Positions 42,558-54,117 of a DNA stretch of 64,000 nucleotides are shown here, in pieces. Position 1 is the first letter of the stretch. Each line of letters opens with the position of its first letter. This DNA is from Phoronis australis (Eukaryota; Phoronida; Phoronidae), in contig NMRA01000397.1 of assembly GCA_002633005.1 (NCBI GenBank), positions 333,176 through 397,175 on the forward strand. The letters run 5' to 3'. The notes beneath the pieces were generated by a model that saw nothing but the letters and a program-made list of their open reading frames with translations, was not told the DNA's origin and searched no databases. Position numbers and translations under genes: made by a program.

Positions 42558-43420
42558 ATGCCAAGGAAAAGGAAACAATCTCGTTATGCGAAAGCTAAGT
42601 GGGAAAGCAAAAGGGTACGTTTACTACTGCTGATGAAATTCAAAACGACACCTTGGGCGAAAACAGTAACGGAAATAGCAATGCTGTTGGTTCAATTAAT
42701 AGTGTTTGTGCCTCTTATAATCAAAGTCGCAGTAAATACTCAATAACATCCAGAGGTTTTCAGTGTACATGTAATGCATTGGTGTTTCTTGCCCAACTTG
42801 GGCAGTGTAATGAGTGTAATACGGTTTGTGCAAGTGACCTAGATCCTACTCGATGCTGGTGACCAGTTGTATAACACCGTAAAACATGGTTTGTTCACTT
42901 GCAATGCCTTTTTAAACCCTAACTTGTTATTTACTGATCTGCCGCACGTGTTTTACGTCGATACGAATACTTAAAGATTGATCAAAGAACCATGCGTCCA
43001 TGGGCCGTTGAAATACAATGATGACTAGGCAATTGAACAATTACCAGATGTTGCTACAGCCTTGCAGTGCCTGCTGTTTGATACTAAACAGGTATTACTT
43101 ATGACTGGTGGCTATTGTATTGCTGTGTTTTGAAACGGTAGTGGAACATTTGGTTTCTTTGATTCACACTCCAGAACTAGAGATGGTTTATTAAGGGCAA
43201 ACGGTACAGCTGTACTTGTTTTGCTACCCACATTGGATTCTTTGATAACTAGATTGCATTTGCTTTGTGTGAGTTTACACCTGTCTCCGTCGACACAGTA
43301 TGAAATAATGCCTTTACAAATTATCAAGATTTCTTATCAAAGCTTCCAAATTGCTGAACAAGGAACTCTCTTCAGAACTACTGATATGAGTACTAAGTAC
43401 CAAACTAAAGGTACATAGTT
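42558..43420 (+). pseudogene. Helentron N-terminus, cysteine-peptidase-like
   Basis: The first frame begins MPRKRKQSRYAK and shifts at about 42610 into a frame with GFQCTCNALVFLA, a Gln-Cys-x-Asn-type active-site block. After another shift it gives AGDQLYNTVKHG, LLMTGGYCIAVF and FGFFDSHSRTRDG. The Q-C...N block, a buried-strand GGYCIAVF and an (F)D-x-H-S-R block appear in the order seen in cysteine peptidases of the large-tegument/OTU-USP type (family C76-like). Several in-frame stops interrupt it. I make the family assignment from motif memory only; some Helentron proteins are known to carry peptidase domains. Confidence 0.5.
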
Positions 43421-43560
43421 GTCACATGCAAGGAAACTACAACGGCAAAGGTTAAAATATCAACAAGACCAACAGTATCGATTATGAAAAAACAGAACTC
43501 TTTAGAGGCTTATGCCAGGAAAACTGTTTGTGAACGGAAAAAACAAGCTTTGAAAAACCG

Positions 43561-44049
43561 ATCTGCTTGTGATGACAAGTTTAAAGAAAGGAAAAGGAAG
43601 CAGTAACTGTCAAGTATACTTGTGATGAAAAGTTTAAAGAGAAACAAAAAGCGGGCAACAACTGTTAGATATGCAGGCGATGAAAAGTTTAAGGAAAAGA
43701 AAAAGAGAGCAATGACTGTTAGATATGCATGTGATCAAAAGTTTACGGAAAGGCAGAAGTGAGCGGTAACTGTGAGGTATGCATCTGATGAAAATTTTAA
43801 GGAAAAGCAGAAGAGATCAACAACTGTTAGACATGCATCTGATGAAAAGTTTAAGGAAAAGAAGAAGAGAGCAGTCACTGTTAGATATGCAAGTGATCAA
43901 AAGTTTAAGGAAAAGGAGAAGAGAGCAATCACTGTTAGATATGCGTCTGATGAAAAGTTTAAGGAAAAGAAAAAGAGAGCAGTAACTGTTAGATATGCTT
44001 GTGATGAAGAGTTCAAAGAAAAACAGAAGAGATCATTTAATGTTCGGTA
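43561..44049 (+). repeat. 54-bp coding repeat, 9 units
   Basis: Nine head-to-tail 54-bp units, each encoding about 18 residues like RYASDEKFKEKKKRAVTV. From 43772 to 44158 the frame is open; earlier units carry stops and a frameshift. The conserved size, a multiple of three, and the very basic charged composition suggest a DNA- or RNA-binding spacer in the original Helentron protein. Confidence 0.9.
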
Positions 44050-44127
44050 TGCTATGCCAGTGACATGCTGTTTAGAGAAAAATGAGATTTTGTACAGAAA
44101 TACAGAAGTAACCAACATTTCAGACAG

Positions 44128-45596
44128 TTGCATCTTAAACATTGTTCTAGAAGAATAATTAGAAAGTACAGGGACATGGATTCGTTTAGATCATCCGTGA
44201 GACGCAGAAGTCGCTTTCAGCACAAGAAGCAAAAACATGATCTCCGAATGGAGGTAGCTATACAAAACTTCAGGGCAAATATTAAGGGTGGACCACCATT
44301 TGCATGTACGGTTTGCCATAGAGCACTGTTTCAAAACCAGGTAAAGGAATGTCACGGCAATACGTATCACAACTCAGTTAGACACTTATGTACAGACAAA
44401 TACGTGCATGCTTGCAATCAAGACTGTTTACAGCCATGTCTTCAAGTACAGTTAAGTAGACAAAAAGAATGGATACGTCCTACTTGTCATGCAACCATGA
44501 AGAGGAGACAAATGCCTTCACTGTTTGTGAAAAACAAACTTGAGTTAGATAGCATTCCACCAAACCTGAGTGAGTTAAATGTACTTGAAAGGCATGTGAT
44601 TGAAAAGTTTATTCGGTTGCAAAAATTGTGAATTTACAAAAAGGCGGCCAGAAGTAAGTACGTGGTCCTGTAATATGTGTTCCGTCTCAAGTTGCAAAAC
44701 TTGCATAACGTTTGCCTATACTTCGTAATGAGTCACAGTTTATTAAAGTGAAGTTAAAGCGTATGTTGTGCTTCAAGAACTATCTCCTGTATCAGACTGT
44801 AAATCCATCTAAGGTAATCGCTGCATTAAAGACTCTGACAGAATGTCATCCCCAGTATGAGGATGTAGATATTACGAACATTGCAAGTACAAGTGGTGAA
44901 CATAGCTTTGACAGTGATTTAACAGGTAACAATAACAAGGATAACCAGAATGATTTGGCTGACTTGAATAATTCAACCTCCCTTCAGGAACCAGTTGTAG
45001 AAAACGTACAGCACACTGAATGTCAGGAAAAGGTGAATGAACAGTGTGGTGGAGGTTTAACATCAGATACTTGCTTGCAACCTGTTGACATTGGTCAAGA
45101 AATTATGTCATATGAAGATGGTGTGTTTTGCATTGCTCCGGCACAAGGAAATAGACCAGTCAGCTGTTTCAAAGTACCTAAGATTGAGGCAATGGCATTT
45201 CCAGTGCAATTCCCAGACGGAAGAAATACATTTGATGAATCAGACAGACCAGTAAAGTTGTCACCCTCTAGATACTTTAATGCACGTTTGTTCAGCATGG
45301 ATGGACGGTTTGCTTCTGATACGAACTACATATTCTTTGCCCAGTTTACAACAGAACTGCATAGAGCAAACAGTTCTATCTCAATCCAGTTACGTAAAAG
45401 TAAACCAAATACTGCTGGTGGTCAGGAAATCAACAGTTCCATACTGAGAAACAGGGACACTGTTAGGGAAATTATAAATAACAGTGAATGTGTTCGATTT
45501 ATGCAACCATTGAGAGGAACGCCTGCTTACTGTGGAAGAACATTGCGGGATTTATTCAGTATGTTGCGACAATTGGGTATACCAACCTTTTTGTGA
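44128..45596 (+). pseudogene. Helitron-like N-terminal region
   Basis: Two frames (44128-44631 and 44712-45596) carry a Cys-rich segment (FACTVCHRALF, TCHATMKR, PPNLSELNVLE), followed by QFIKVKLKRML and YQTVNPSKV. After an acidic linker come FPDGRNTFDE, SPSRYFNARL and LRGTPAYCGRTLRDL. This matches the conserved region upstream of the Rep core in animal Helitron proteins. The two parts are separated by a stop and short shift, so the protein is broken here. Confidence 0.8.
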
Positions 45597-46766
45597 CACT
45601 GAGTGCTAATGAGATGAATTGGCGTCAAATGATTGATGTTATAATGGCTCAAAGAGGAGAGGGTGTGAACTTTGAGGACTTAGACTGGGCACAGAAATGG
45701 AACGTCTTGAACAGTAATCCAGTAACTGTCATGCGAATGTTTGAGCAACGCATGAATGCTGTTGTAAGAGACTTCATCATGTCACCAGCTCACCCAATTG
45801 GTAAAGTTATTGATCATTTCTACAGAATTGAATACCAAGCCAGAGGCTCAGCCCATTGTCATTGCCTGTTCTGGGTTGAAAATGCTCCTGTGTTAGACAA
45901 GGATTCAGACGAGAAAGTTTGCCAATTTATTGACAAGTACATTTCATGCCAACTTCCAAGTGAATACGAAGACGGTGAATTGTACGAACATGTGTCAAGA
46001 GTACAGATGCACAGTAAAAACCATTCAAAATCATGTCGAAAAGGAAATAAAAAGTGTAGATTTGGATTTCCAAAACCACCCGTGAAGTGTACCCAGATAA
46101 TACGACCTCCCACTTTTACTGAGGATGATGCTACTTCTAAACACAAAGAAGTTAAAGAAACAAAGGAAAAGTTGAAAGTTGTATCAGAATTTGACAGTGT
46201 GACACAATTGCTGGATCAGGCAAACTTGACATACGAACAATACCTTGCAGCTATGGCAACAGTTGCAAATTCACCTACTGTAACCATGAAACAGTAGACC
46301 TGCAGATGCGTGGGTGAATGGTTATAATAAGCACTTGTTGACAGCCTGGGATGGGAATATAGATATTCAGTTCATTGTCTCGGCATACAGCTGTGTATTT
46401 TATATCGTCACCTGCATTTCCAAAGCAGAACGAGAAATGAGTTACTTTCTTAAATCTATTGTTGAGGAAGCTAGGGAAAGCAATGTGAGTGACAAGAGTA
46501 GCATGAAAATGGTAATGCAAGAGTATTGCAAAAAAGAAGTCAGTGTGCAGGAGGCAGTTGCTAGAACATGTAGTATGAAACTCATGTCATCTACACGTGA
46601 CGTTGTGTTTATCCCAACGGATGACAATAGTATTCGCTTAAGTTTACATCGATATATCCTGGCAACAAAAAGTGACGAAAGCACTGATGTATGTCTGAAG
46701 AATCTTGTTGACAAATACAAAGCTAGACCTAGGAACGATGAATTCAATAACATGTGCATGGCTTAA
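45597..46766 (+). pseudogene. Helentron Rep (HUH) nuclease region
   Basis: The frame with TLSANEMNWRQMI and RIEYQARGSAHCHCLFWV contains the HUH motif as H-C-H, which binds the metal ion in rolling-circle Rep nucleases. A stop at 46295 is followed by a shift to YNKHLLTAWDGNIDIQF and YIVTCISKAE. There the two catalytic tyrosines are normally spaced Y-x-x-x-Y; here the second position is Cys. Loss of that Tyr, together with the stop, should inactivate strand transfer. Confidence 0.82.
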
Positions 46767-46829
46767 TTTGCATCGGAATATCGTGTAATTTATTGTGTCC
46801 ATATATCACGTAGCAAAACAGCAACTCAG

Positions 46830-48720
46830 TTGCAGAGCAATCTTGGTTTTATTCAAAAGAGAACAAGAGGGAAGCCAGCAGTGATACGTTATGCTAAGTT
46901 TTCGCAGTTGAGAGACCCTGAACGGTATTATGGAACACTTCTGAAAGTTTATGTTCCTTACAAATCTGACAAGCAGTTCAAAACTCACCGGTACAAAACG
47001 TACGAAGACTTCTACATGTGCGCGTCTCTTAAACTAAGTGGCTTTACTTTACTGATGCTTATATCAGAAATCGTGCAAAAGAACAGATTACGCTTTGAAA
47101 AATACCAAGAAGTCATCGACTCAGCAATCCACATGTATGAGACGGTTCGTCCTCCTACAGATACATGGGCAGAACTGGCATCAAATGTTGAAAACGAACG
47201 TTCAGACTGTGAACTGGAATGTTTTGAATGTGACACAGATGAATTTCATGAAGTTCCAGACTTTACAAGTAACCAACAAAGTACAGAGGTTCCTCTCATA
47301 CAACCACCACCTGTTCGCACTGTTGATATGTACGAGAAGTTCAAGTCTATGAATAGAGAGCAAGCTTGTGTTTTTTACTGTGTAAGGCACTGGTGTAAAG
47401 AACGTGTAGAAAATGAAAATTGTGAACCTTGCTACCTGTTTGTTACTGGAGGTGCTGGCACAGGCAATCTCATGTCATAGACTGCATTTATGCAGAAGCT
47501 ATAAAAATCTTGTCTGAGATGCCACGTACTAGAACACAGACTGATATCTCTAAGCCATTTGCGTTACTAACATCTTTCACTGGAGTTGCAGCAATGAATA
47601 TTTCTGGTAGGATATTACACAGTGTTTTCAAGTTGCCCAGAAGTTTAAAGCCACCTTACCAGTCTCTTGGTTCTGAACTTGATGAAATGAGGTGTTACAT
47701 GTCTAACGTACAACTCCTAATTATTGACGAAATATCAATGGTTTCGAAAGAAACGTTGGCTTACGTGGACTTTAGATTACAGCGTATCAAAAGAGTGCAC
47801 AAGCCATTTGGAAAGATTTCTGTACTTGTTGTAGGTGACTTTTATCAGTTACCTCCTGTACGGAAATCTAAATCACTGTGCGTGCAAGAGAACTGGTGAT
47901 CTATGGGAGAACTTTAAACTTGCTGAACTGATTCAAGAAATGAGGCAGAAAGAGGACACCCACTTTGCTCATAGGTTGAACAGGTTGAAATTCAAAGCTA
48001 AAACTGAAAGCCTTCTTGACAGTGACAAAGCAATGTTAGAGTCTGTAACAAAGCAGTTGGAAGAATGTCCAGATGATGTAATCCATATTTTTCCAACAAA
48101 TAAGAAGTGTTTAGAACACATCACAAACATGTTACTTAAAAAATTCCAAATTCTTTTAATACAGTTGAAGCAAATTATTACAGACGGGATTCTAAATCGT
48201 GTCAGATGAAAAACCAGGCTTTACCAGAGTCTGATGAAAGCAATGTATTAACAGATATTATACTGATTGCAGCTGGAGCTTGCATCATGTTGACCAGAAA
48301 CATCGATGTACAAGATGGTCTTGTGAATGGTGCATTTGGAACAGTAAAAAGCTTTGTAACTGTGAATCGTGCTGAGCAGCAAGTTATTGATATGATCGGT
48401 TTGATCTTAAATAACGACAAAGCAGGATTGAAGTACCGTAACAAAGTGCCAGGTGCCCCTGATAATGTCACGTTTGTGAACAGAATGGAAAAATTGATCA
48501 GCAAAAACCATATTGTGAGAAGGCAATTCCATCTAAAGCTTGCGTACGCATGTACGGTACATAAAGTGCAAGGTATGACTTTAAAGGATGCAGTTGTATC
48601 ATTGGGGAATTTTTTTGCACCAGGTCAAGCATACGTGGCTTTTAGCAGAAGTACTTCGTTGACTGGATTGCATATTGTTGATTTTACAGAAAATAAGATA
48701 CATTGTGATACCGAGATTAC
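46830..48720 (+). pseudogene. Helentron PIF1-like helicase, frameshifted
   Basis: Motifs in order: Walker A region TGGAGTG (about 47450), after which a one-base loss moves the rest ([11 protein letters not shown]) to another frame. Then come [12 protein letters not shown], Walker [19 protein letters not shown], a further shift at about 47880, LTRNIDVQDGLVNG, CTVHKVQGMTL and AFSRSTSL. These are the SF1B helicase motifs of PIF1/RecD helicases found in all Helitrons. The breaks lie within an otherwise well-kept sequence, which suggests a fairly recent loss of function. Confidence 0.85.
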
Positions 48721-48779
48721 ATCGGCACTGGAATCTATGCAGAAACAGTCTTTTGAAACTTTCATGCCACTGACTCATA

Positions 48780-49440
48780 CCAGTATATCAGGTATGAAAA
48801 TTGTTCACCATAACACTCAAGGTCTTGCCTGGCACATGGACGACTTGAAGTGCCACCATGAAATGCAACTTGCAGATGTCATATGTTTGACTGAGACCCA
48901 CGTCAAAACTACTGAGAGAACAGGACTGTTTCAGCTGACTGGTTATAACACTTATCATAAACTGCGTACTGCTTGCTACGAGTCCAACCAGATAGGTAGC
49001 ATGGCAGGTGGTGGTATTGCTGTATATGTCAGGAATACTTACAATGTAACAGAAACAAGAACGTTAACTGCAGTATATGATCTTGAGTACTTGATTGTTC
49101 AATTTCACTGCCCTCAGTCACTTGTAATAGTCACTGTATATCGACCACCTGTGTTCTCTGTTCCAGAATTCCTGTGTAATACGAAAAACTCTTTTGATAC
49201 TGTAAGACATCTGACTCAGGGACCTGTTGTTGTTTGTGGCGCCTTGAACGAGGACCAACTAAACAGAGCCAACAGACCTATTCTGAACCTGTTTACAGAC
49301 TATGGATATGAGCAAGTAATCTGCGGACCAACAACAGACTCTGGAACCTTATTAGATGTATATGTTCATCTGTCTAAGTGACATTGTTAACAGGGCAGGT
49401 GTATTGCGAACATATCACAGCTACCATGACCCAGTTTATT
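48780..49440 (+). pseudogene. Helentron C-terminal APE-like endonuclease
   Basis: Directly after the helicase, in the same frame (48206-49381), the protein continues with VHHNTQGL, ADVICLTETH, GGGIAVYVR, ITVYRPP-like VIVTVYRPP and VVVCGALNED. These are the blocks of the exonuclease-endonuclease-phosphatase fold. The central block is normally GDFN; here Asp is replaced by Ala (GALN), which should abolish metal-dependent catalysis. Near the end a shift at about 49360 moves the last block to another frame. Confidence 0.8.
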
Positions 49441-49940
49441 GCACCTTGAAATTGTAATTAACTTAATTAAATTGTGAAACCAAACATGTATTATGTATGT
49501 CTACCAAAACCATAATTTTTCACATGTACTTAGAACTTAGAACAAGACTGTGTTTTTACCTGTTGCCTTATCAAGTTTACTCAACCTGTTTAACTGCCAG
49601 TATGTACTTTGATAACAAGTTATTTTTGGAAAATCTCTGTTTTGTAGTATTAATAATCTTGCATTTATAAATCATCACTGTGTTTCATAAATTCCAAAAC
49701 ACAGTTTCTTTGATAATTTGCAATCCTACACATAGAACACAGGCTTTAAATGCGAATCTGTTCCCTCTGTCTAAATGAAATTTGTATTAGATAAATTTAG
49801 TTTTTCTAATGTATTCAAAATGGTTAAATTGTAACATGTGGCTTGGATACATGTTTAACTCCCTCTCGTTAAAAGTTATGTCTGCTCAACCATGTTGTTT
49901 CTTTTTTGACCCGACCTGATCACTAATGTGCTGTTGATTA
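49441..49940. other. AT-rich junction between Helentron and BEL/Pao
   Basis: No coding motif. It should contain the Helentron 3' end and the 5' side of the BEL/Pao element; I could not identify an LTR or a terminal hairpin. Confidence 0.35.
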
Positions 49941-49964
49941 TACTACTTCTGTGGTTCACGATCC

Positions 49965-51400
49965 AGTCAGTGACTTAGCTAAGTTTGCAGAGCAAATTAA
50001 TCTACCTGAGTCTACTATCTTTGACGGTGATCCGTTAAAATAGTCACTAATTGATAATAGGCCCATTCCAAAAACAGAGAGAATTTATTATTTGGGAAAA
50101 TATTTGTCTGGTCCTGCAAAAAAGGCGGTCGACAGTTATTTATTTTTGCCACCCCACCTAGCCTATGCAGAGGTAAGAACCTCTTAGAAGAACGCTACGG
50201 CGACCTCTTTGTAATTGCAAACGCTTCTAGGGATAAACTAGACTCCTGGAATAAAATTTCAGCGCGCGACGGCCATGCTCTCCTCGAGTTTTCTGATTTT
50301 TTGAAACAATGCGAGTCAGCCATGCATGCTGTAGGCAATCTAGATATATGAAATGATTGTCGTGAGAACAGAACACTGCTCATGAAACCATCAGACCACC
50401 TTGTGGCCCGTTGGGGCAGAATTGTTGATGACTGGCGTGAAAGCGGTAGAAGCTTTCCACCTTTTTCCGAGTTTCAAAGATTTATTGCCAAAGAGGCAAA
50501 TACAGCTTGTCACCCGTTTGCATCATTGCAATCTGTTAAATCTTCGAGTTCTCAATCAGATAACAGATTTTCGAAGGGTTTGAGACAACAGAGTGCCAGT
50601 TCATTTAAAACGAACGCACAAAGACTGCCTTAAGTCAATTCTGCAAAATGCTTTTTCTGTGATCAAGCTCACATTTTGGGCGAGTGCCCCAAGTTTCAGG
50701 CTCAGACGCTAGAAAAGCGTAAAGCATAGGTAAAAGACACACAGCTTTGCTTCGGATGTTTGCGCAAGGGCCACCGTTCAAAACAGTGTAGAGCCCGACT
50801 GACTTGTAAGACTTGTCAAAAATCTCATCCAACATCCCTTCATGGTGACGTCAAACAGTCTAAAGCTGCAGACGATTGTAAAACTTTCGATGGCAATGCT
50901 CTTTGCGATATTGTCCATCTTATTGGCGCTAAAAACGTTAGTGCAAGTTCTTTGATTCTTCCTGTTTGGGTTTCGCAGAGTAATGTTACTGATAAGGAGG
51001 TGCTTGTTTATGCGCTATTAGCCACCCAATCAGATACTTGTTTCGTTTCTCATGATACCTGTAATGCGCTTGATGTACAGGGTACTCAATCTAGATTGTG
51101 ATTGTCTACCATGACTGCAAATAACTTGAAAATTAATACCAAACGTATTAATGGACTTGTCGTAAGTGGGTTTAACCATTCTCAGAAAATCACCTTGCTC
51201 ACTTGTTTTTCAAGGGAATTAATTCCTGCAAACAGGTCTCATATTCCGAGCCCCGAAATGGCTAAAAAGGGGCCACACTTGTGTGTCATTGCCACCTCGT
51301 GATTGCGACATTGGACTATTGATCGGATACAATTACCCAAATGCGTTAATGCCCAAAAGGTTTATTGCCTCCCCTAACGATGGTGGTCCGTATGGCCAAG
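49965..51400 (+). pseudogene. BEL/Pao Gag and protease region, broken
   Basis: The Gag-like part carries FDGDP and IYYLGKYLSGPAKKAV, then KLDSWNKISARD. Knuckles read CFFCDQAHILGEC and CFGCLRKGHRSKQC. The protease part has LLATQSDTCF where an aspartate normally stands before the T/Q-S-D step, so the catalytic Asp appears replaced by Ala. In-frame stops lie near 50029, 50634, 50729 and 51100, with several shifts. Confidence 0.8.
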
Positions 51401-51413
51401 AGACCTCTCTGGG

Positions 51414-52329
51414 ATGGGAATTGTTGGTTTAGTTAACTCTAAACAAGTAGATGACTCAGAAATTGACTGTGACCCGATTGGCACAAGCCATCAAATTCTT
51501 TCTTGTGTTGCTCCCGTTTGTTCTTTCCTGAGCACAGGCGATTCTCACAAACCGATTGACATCAGTAATAGTGTTAAAATTTGTGTTAAGACGAGCGTAA
51601 AGGAAATACCTACGGATGATATTATTAAAACGCTTGAGCTAGATTTTTGCGAGAGGTCTACCATTGATTCAGTCTCTCAAGAGGACTTGAGATTTTTGAA
51701 TATCTTAGAACATGGTGTTCACCAGAGGTCAGATGGACACTACGAAATGCCACTGCCATTTAGGGTCACTGAACCTTCACTTCGTGATAACAGACAATTG
51801 GCACTCCGACGTCTGAAATCATTGGAAAGACATCTAAAGCCTGATTCCAAGTATAAGCAACAGTACGTTGATTTCATGAATAACCTTTTTGATAAGGGAT
51901 TTGCAGAAAAGGTTCCGATTACTGAGCTTGAGCTGGAAAACGGTTCCGTTAACTACATACCCCATCATGGCGTTTTTCATGCCAAGAAGCCTAATAAATT
52001 GAGAGTAGTTTTTGATTGCAGCGCCAAGTTTCGAGAAATATCTCTCAATGATCATTTATTACCTGGACCTAATCTTACAGATACCTTAATTGGTGTTCTC
52101 TTTCGCTTTAGACAAGACAGGGTAGCCCTTATATGCGATATTGTAGCAATGTTTCATCAGTTCCACGTAGACGAGAAACATAGAAACTTCCTTAGGTTTT
52201 TGTGGGGGGAGGATGGTAATATAGATTTTAAACCCTCTGAGTATCGTATGACAGTGCATCTGTTCGGGGCCATCTCTTCTCCAGGATGTGCGAATTTTGG
52301 GCTCAAACTTAATGCCTCCAAATATGAAG
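51414..52329 (+). pseudogene. BEL/Pao reverse transcriptase, 5' part
   Basis: An open frame carries conserved blocks of the Pao reverse transcriptase: HHGVFHAKKPNKLRVVFDCS, LLPGPNLTD, ICDIVAMFHQ (first catalytic Asp) and FGAISSPGC. It runs into the insertion at 52329 and terminates a few codons inside it. The partner fragment begins at 53614. Confidence 0.85.
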
Positions 52330-53610
52330 AACAGCTTCTTATTTAATTTGAACTTTTCTTATCTAGTAAAAATTTGCTTTTCAAGGCCAAAAATGGAGAC
52401 ACCCACATAAATATATGTGTTTCTACCTAAAATATGATTATAGGTGGGTACACCTGTCAGTAAATGTTGATCAGCGAAGTCTCTCTTTGTAACTGGGCAC
52501 ACCAAATTCGGGATGGGTCTGTCTATAAACTGGACCCGCCGTGACGGGTCCAGTTATGTCTTTATAGACAGACCCATCACTGTGGGTCTATCTATATAAA
52601 TATAACTGGACCCGCCGTGACGGGTCCAGTTATATTTATATAGNNNNNNNNNNNNNNNNNNNNNNNNNNNNNNNNNNNNNNNNNNNNNNNNNNNNNNNNN
52701 NNNNNNNNNNNNNNNNNNNNNNNNNNNNNNNNNNNNNNNNNNNNNNNNNNNNNNNNNNNNNNNNNNNNNNNNNNNNNNNNNNNNNNNNNNNNNNNNNNNN
52801 NNNNNNNNNNNNNNNNNNNNNNNNNNNNNNNNNNNNNNNNNNNNNNNNNNNNNNNNNNNNNNNNNNNNNNNNNNNNNNNNNNNNNNNNNNNNNNNNNNNN
52901 NNNNNNNNNNNNNNNNNNNNNNNNNNNNNNNNNNNNNNNNNNNNNNNNNNNNNNNNNNNNNNNNNNNNNNNNNNNNNNNNNNNNNNNNNNNNNNNNNNNN
53001 NNNNNNNNNNNNNNNNNNNNNNNNNNNNNNNNNNNNNNNNNNNNNNNNNNNNNNNNNNNNNNNNNNNNNNNNNNNNNNNNNNNNNNNNNNNNNNNNNNNN
53101 NNNNNNNNNNNNNNNNNNNNNNNNNNNNNNNNNNNNNNNNNNNNNNNNNNNNNNNNNNNNNNNNNNNNNNNNNNNNNNNNNNNNNNNNNNNNNNNNNNNN
53201 NNNNNNNNNNNNNNNNNNNNNNNNNNNNNNNNNNNNNNNNNNNNNNNNNCGGGTCCAGTTATATTTATATAGACAGACCCATCACTGCGGGTCACGCTAT
53301 TTAAATATAACCGGACCCGTCACGGTGGGTACAGTTATATTTATATAGACAGACCCATCACTGCGGGTCACGCTATATAAATATAACCGGACCCGTCACG
53401 TCGGGTCCAGTTATTAGATAGACCCATCCCGAATTTGGTGTACCCAGTTACAAAGAGAGACTTCGCTGATCAACATTTACTGACAGGTGTACCCACCTAT
53501 AATCATATTTTAGGTAGAAACACATATATTTGTGTGGGTGTCTCCATTTTTGGCCTTGAAAAACAAATTTTTACTAGATAAGAAAAGTTCAAATTAAATA
53601 AGAAGCTGTT
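52329..53610. mobile_element. Palindromic transposon with satellite core
   Basis: The ends are inverted repeats of about 195 bp: 52330-52525 against 53415-53610, with only a few mismatches, starting AACAGCTTCTTATTTAATTT. Inside, both sides hold 76-bp tandem units containing GGACCCGTCACGG and ACAGACCCATCACTGCGGGT, themselves near-palindromic. The middle is a run of 606 N. GAA occurs on both sides and could be a 3-bp target duplication. It interrupts the BEL/Pao reverse transcriptase. No transposase is visible, so it is probably non-autonomous; the gap may hide more. Confidence 0.82.
52644..53249. other. Assembly gap, 606 N
   Basis: The gap lies in the centre of the satellite-cored palindromic element. 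Near-identical tandem units on both sides explain why assembly failed. The true length is unknown. Confidence 0.99.
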
Positions 53611-53613
53611 GAA

Positions 53614-54117
53614 TGTGAATTTGGTCACGACGCCGCTAAATTTGTTCACAGAAATTTTTATGTGGACGACGGACTTGTATCAGTGCCGACTGACAAGGAA
53701 GCGGTTACTTTGATTGAAAACACCAAGGCACTATGCGCTAAAGGTGGATTAAGATTGCACAAGTTTATGTCCAACTCTAAAACAGTGATGGAGTCACTTG
53801 ATCCTAATGATCACTCACGTCAGCTAAATGATGTGAATCTCTTGTACGATAATCTTCCACTGGAAAGAGCACTCGGCGTGCATTGGTGTGTTAAATCGGA
53901 CACTTGACAATTTAGAATTACTCTGCAGACGAGGTATTTTAGCCACGGTACCTTCTGTGCTTGACCCATTAGGTTTACTTGCTCCTGTCGTTTTACGAGG
54001 GAAGCAAATCTTGCAACAACTCTGTAGTCATCATGTAGACTGGGATTGTTCCCTTCCAGATGGTTTGAGGGCCCAGTGGGAACTATGGAGAAATAGTCTT
54101 CAAGAGTTAGAGTTTGA
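53614..54117 (+). pseudogene. BEL/Pao reverse transcriptase, 3' part
   Basis: It resumes directly after the inserted element with the block NFYVDDGL, which contains the catalytic YVDD, followed by LCAKGGLRLHKF and, after a shift at about 53900, LDPLGLLAPV. The sequence breaks off at 54117 where a run of T starts. The catalytic motif is conserved, but the gene is split and truncated. Confidence 0.85.

Larger units (their letters stand above)
42558..49440 (+). mobile_element. Decayed Helentron (Helitron-like element)
   Basis: One long coding region, now broken, carries in order: a start MPRKRKQSRYAKAK (42558), a cysteine-peptidase-like domain (about 42750-43330), a Lys-rich repeat array (43561-44049), a Helitron-like N-terminal region (44128-45590), a Rep domain with HUH motif (45600-46450), a PIF1/RecD-type helicase (47300-48700) and a C-terminal endonuclease (48800-49440). 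The endonuclease after the helicase distinguishes Helentrons from plain Helitrons. They transpose by rolling-circle replication. At least six stops or frameshifts are present. Element ends (terminal hairpin, insertion between T's) were not found. Confidence 0.85.
49950..54117 (+). mobile_element. Decayed BEL/Pao LTR-retrotransposon
   Basis: Coding blocks in order: a Gag-like region (DUF1759 type, about 49970-50500), two Cys-rich zinc knuckles (about 50645-50830), a retropepsin-like region (about 50900-51400) and a reverse transcriptase split by a transposon (about 51700-52328 and 53614-54117). The order and wording are those of the BEL/Pao family. Stops and shifts occur in the Gag and protease parts. 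RNase H and integrase are absent because a LINE tail adjoins at 54118. No LTRs were found. The copy is inactive. Confidence 0.85.

Noticed and set aside
52636-53295. An open frame of 219 codons on the minus strand
   Set aside because: It is almost entirely unknown bases from the assembly gap.
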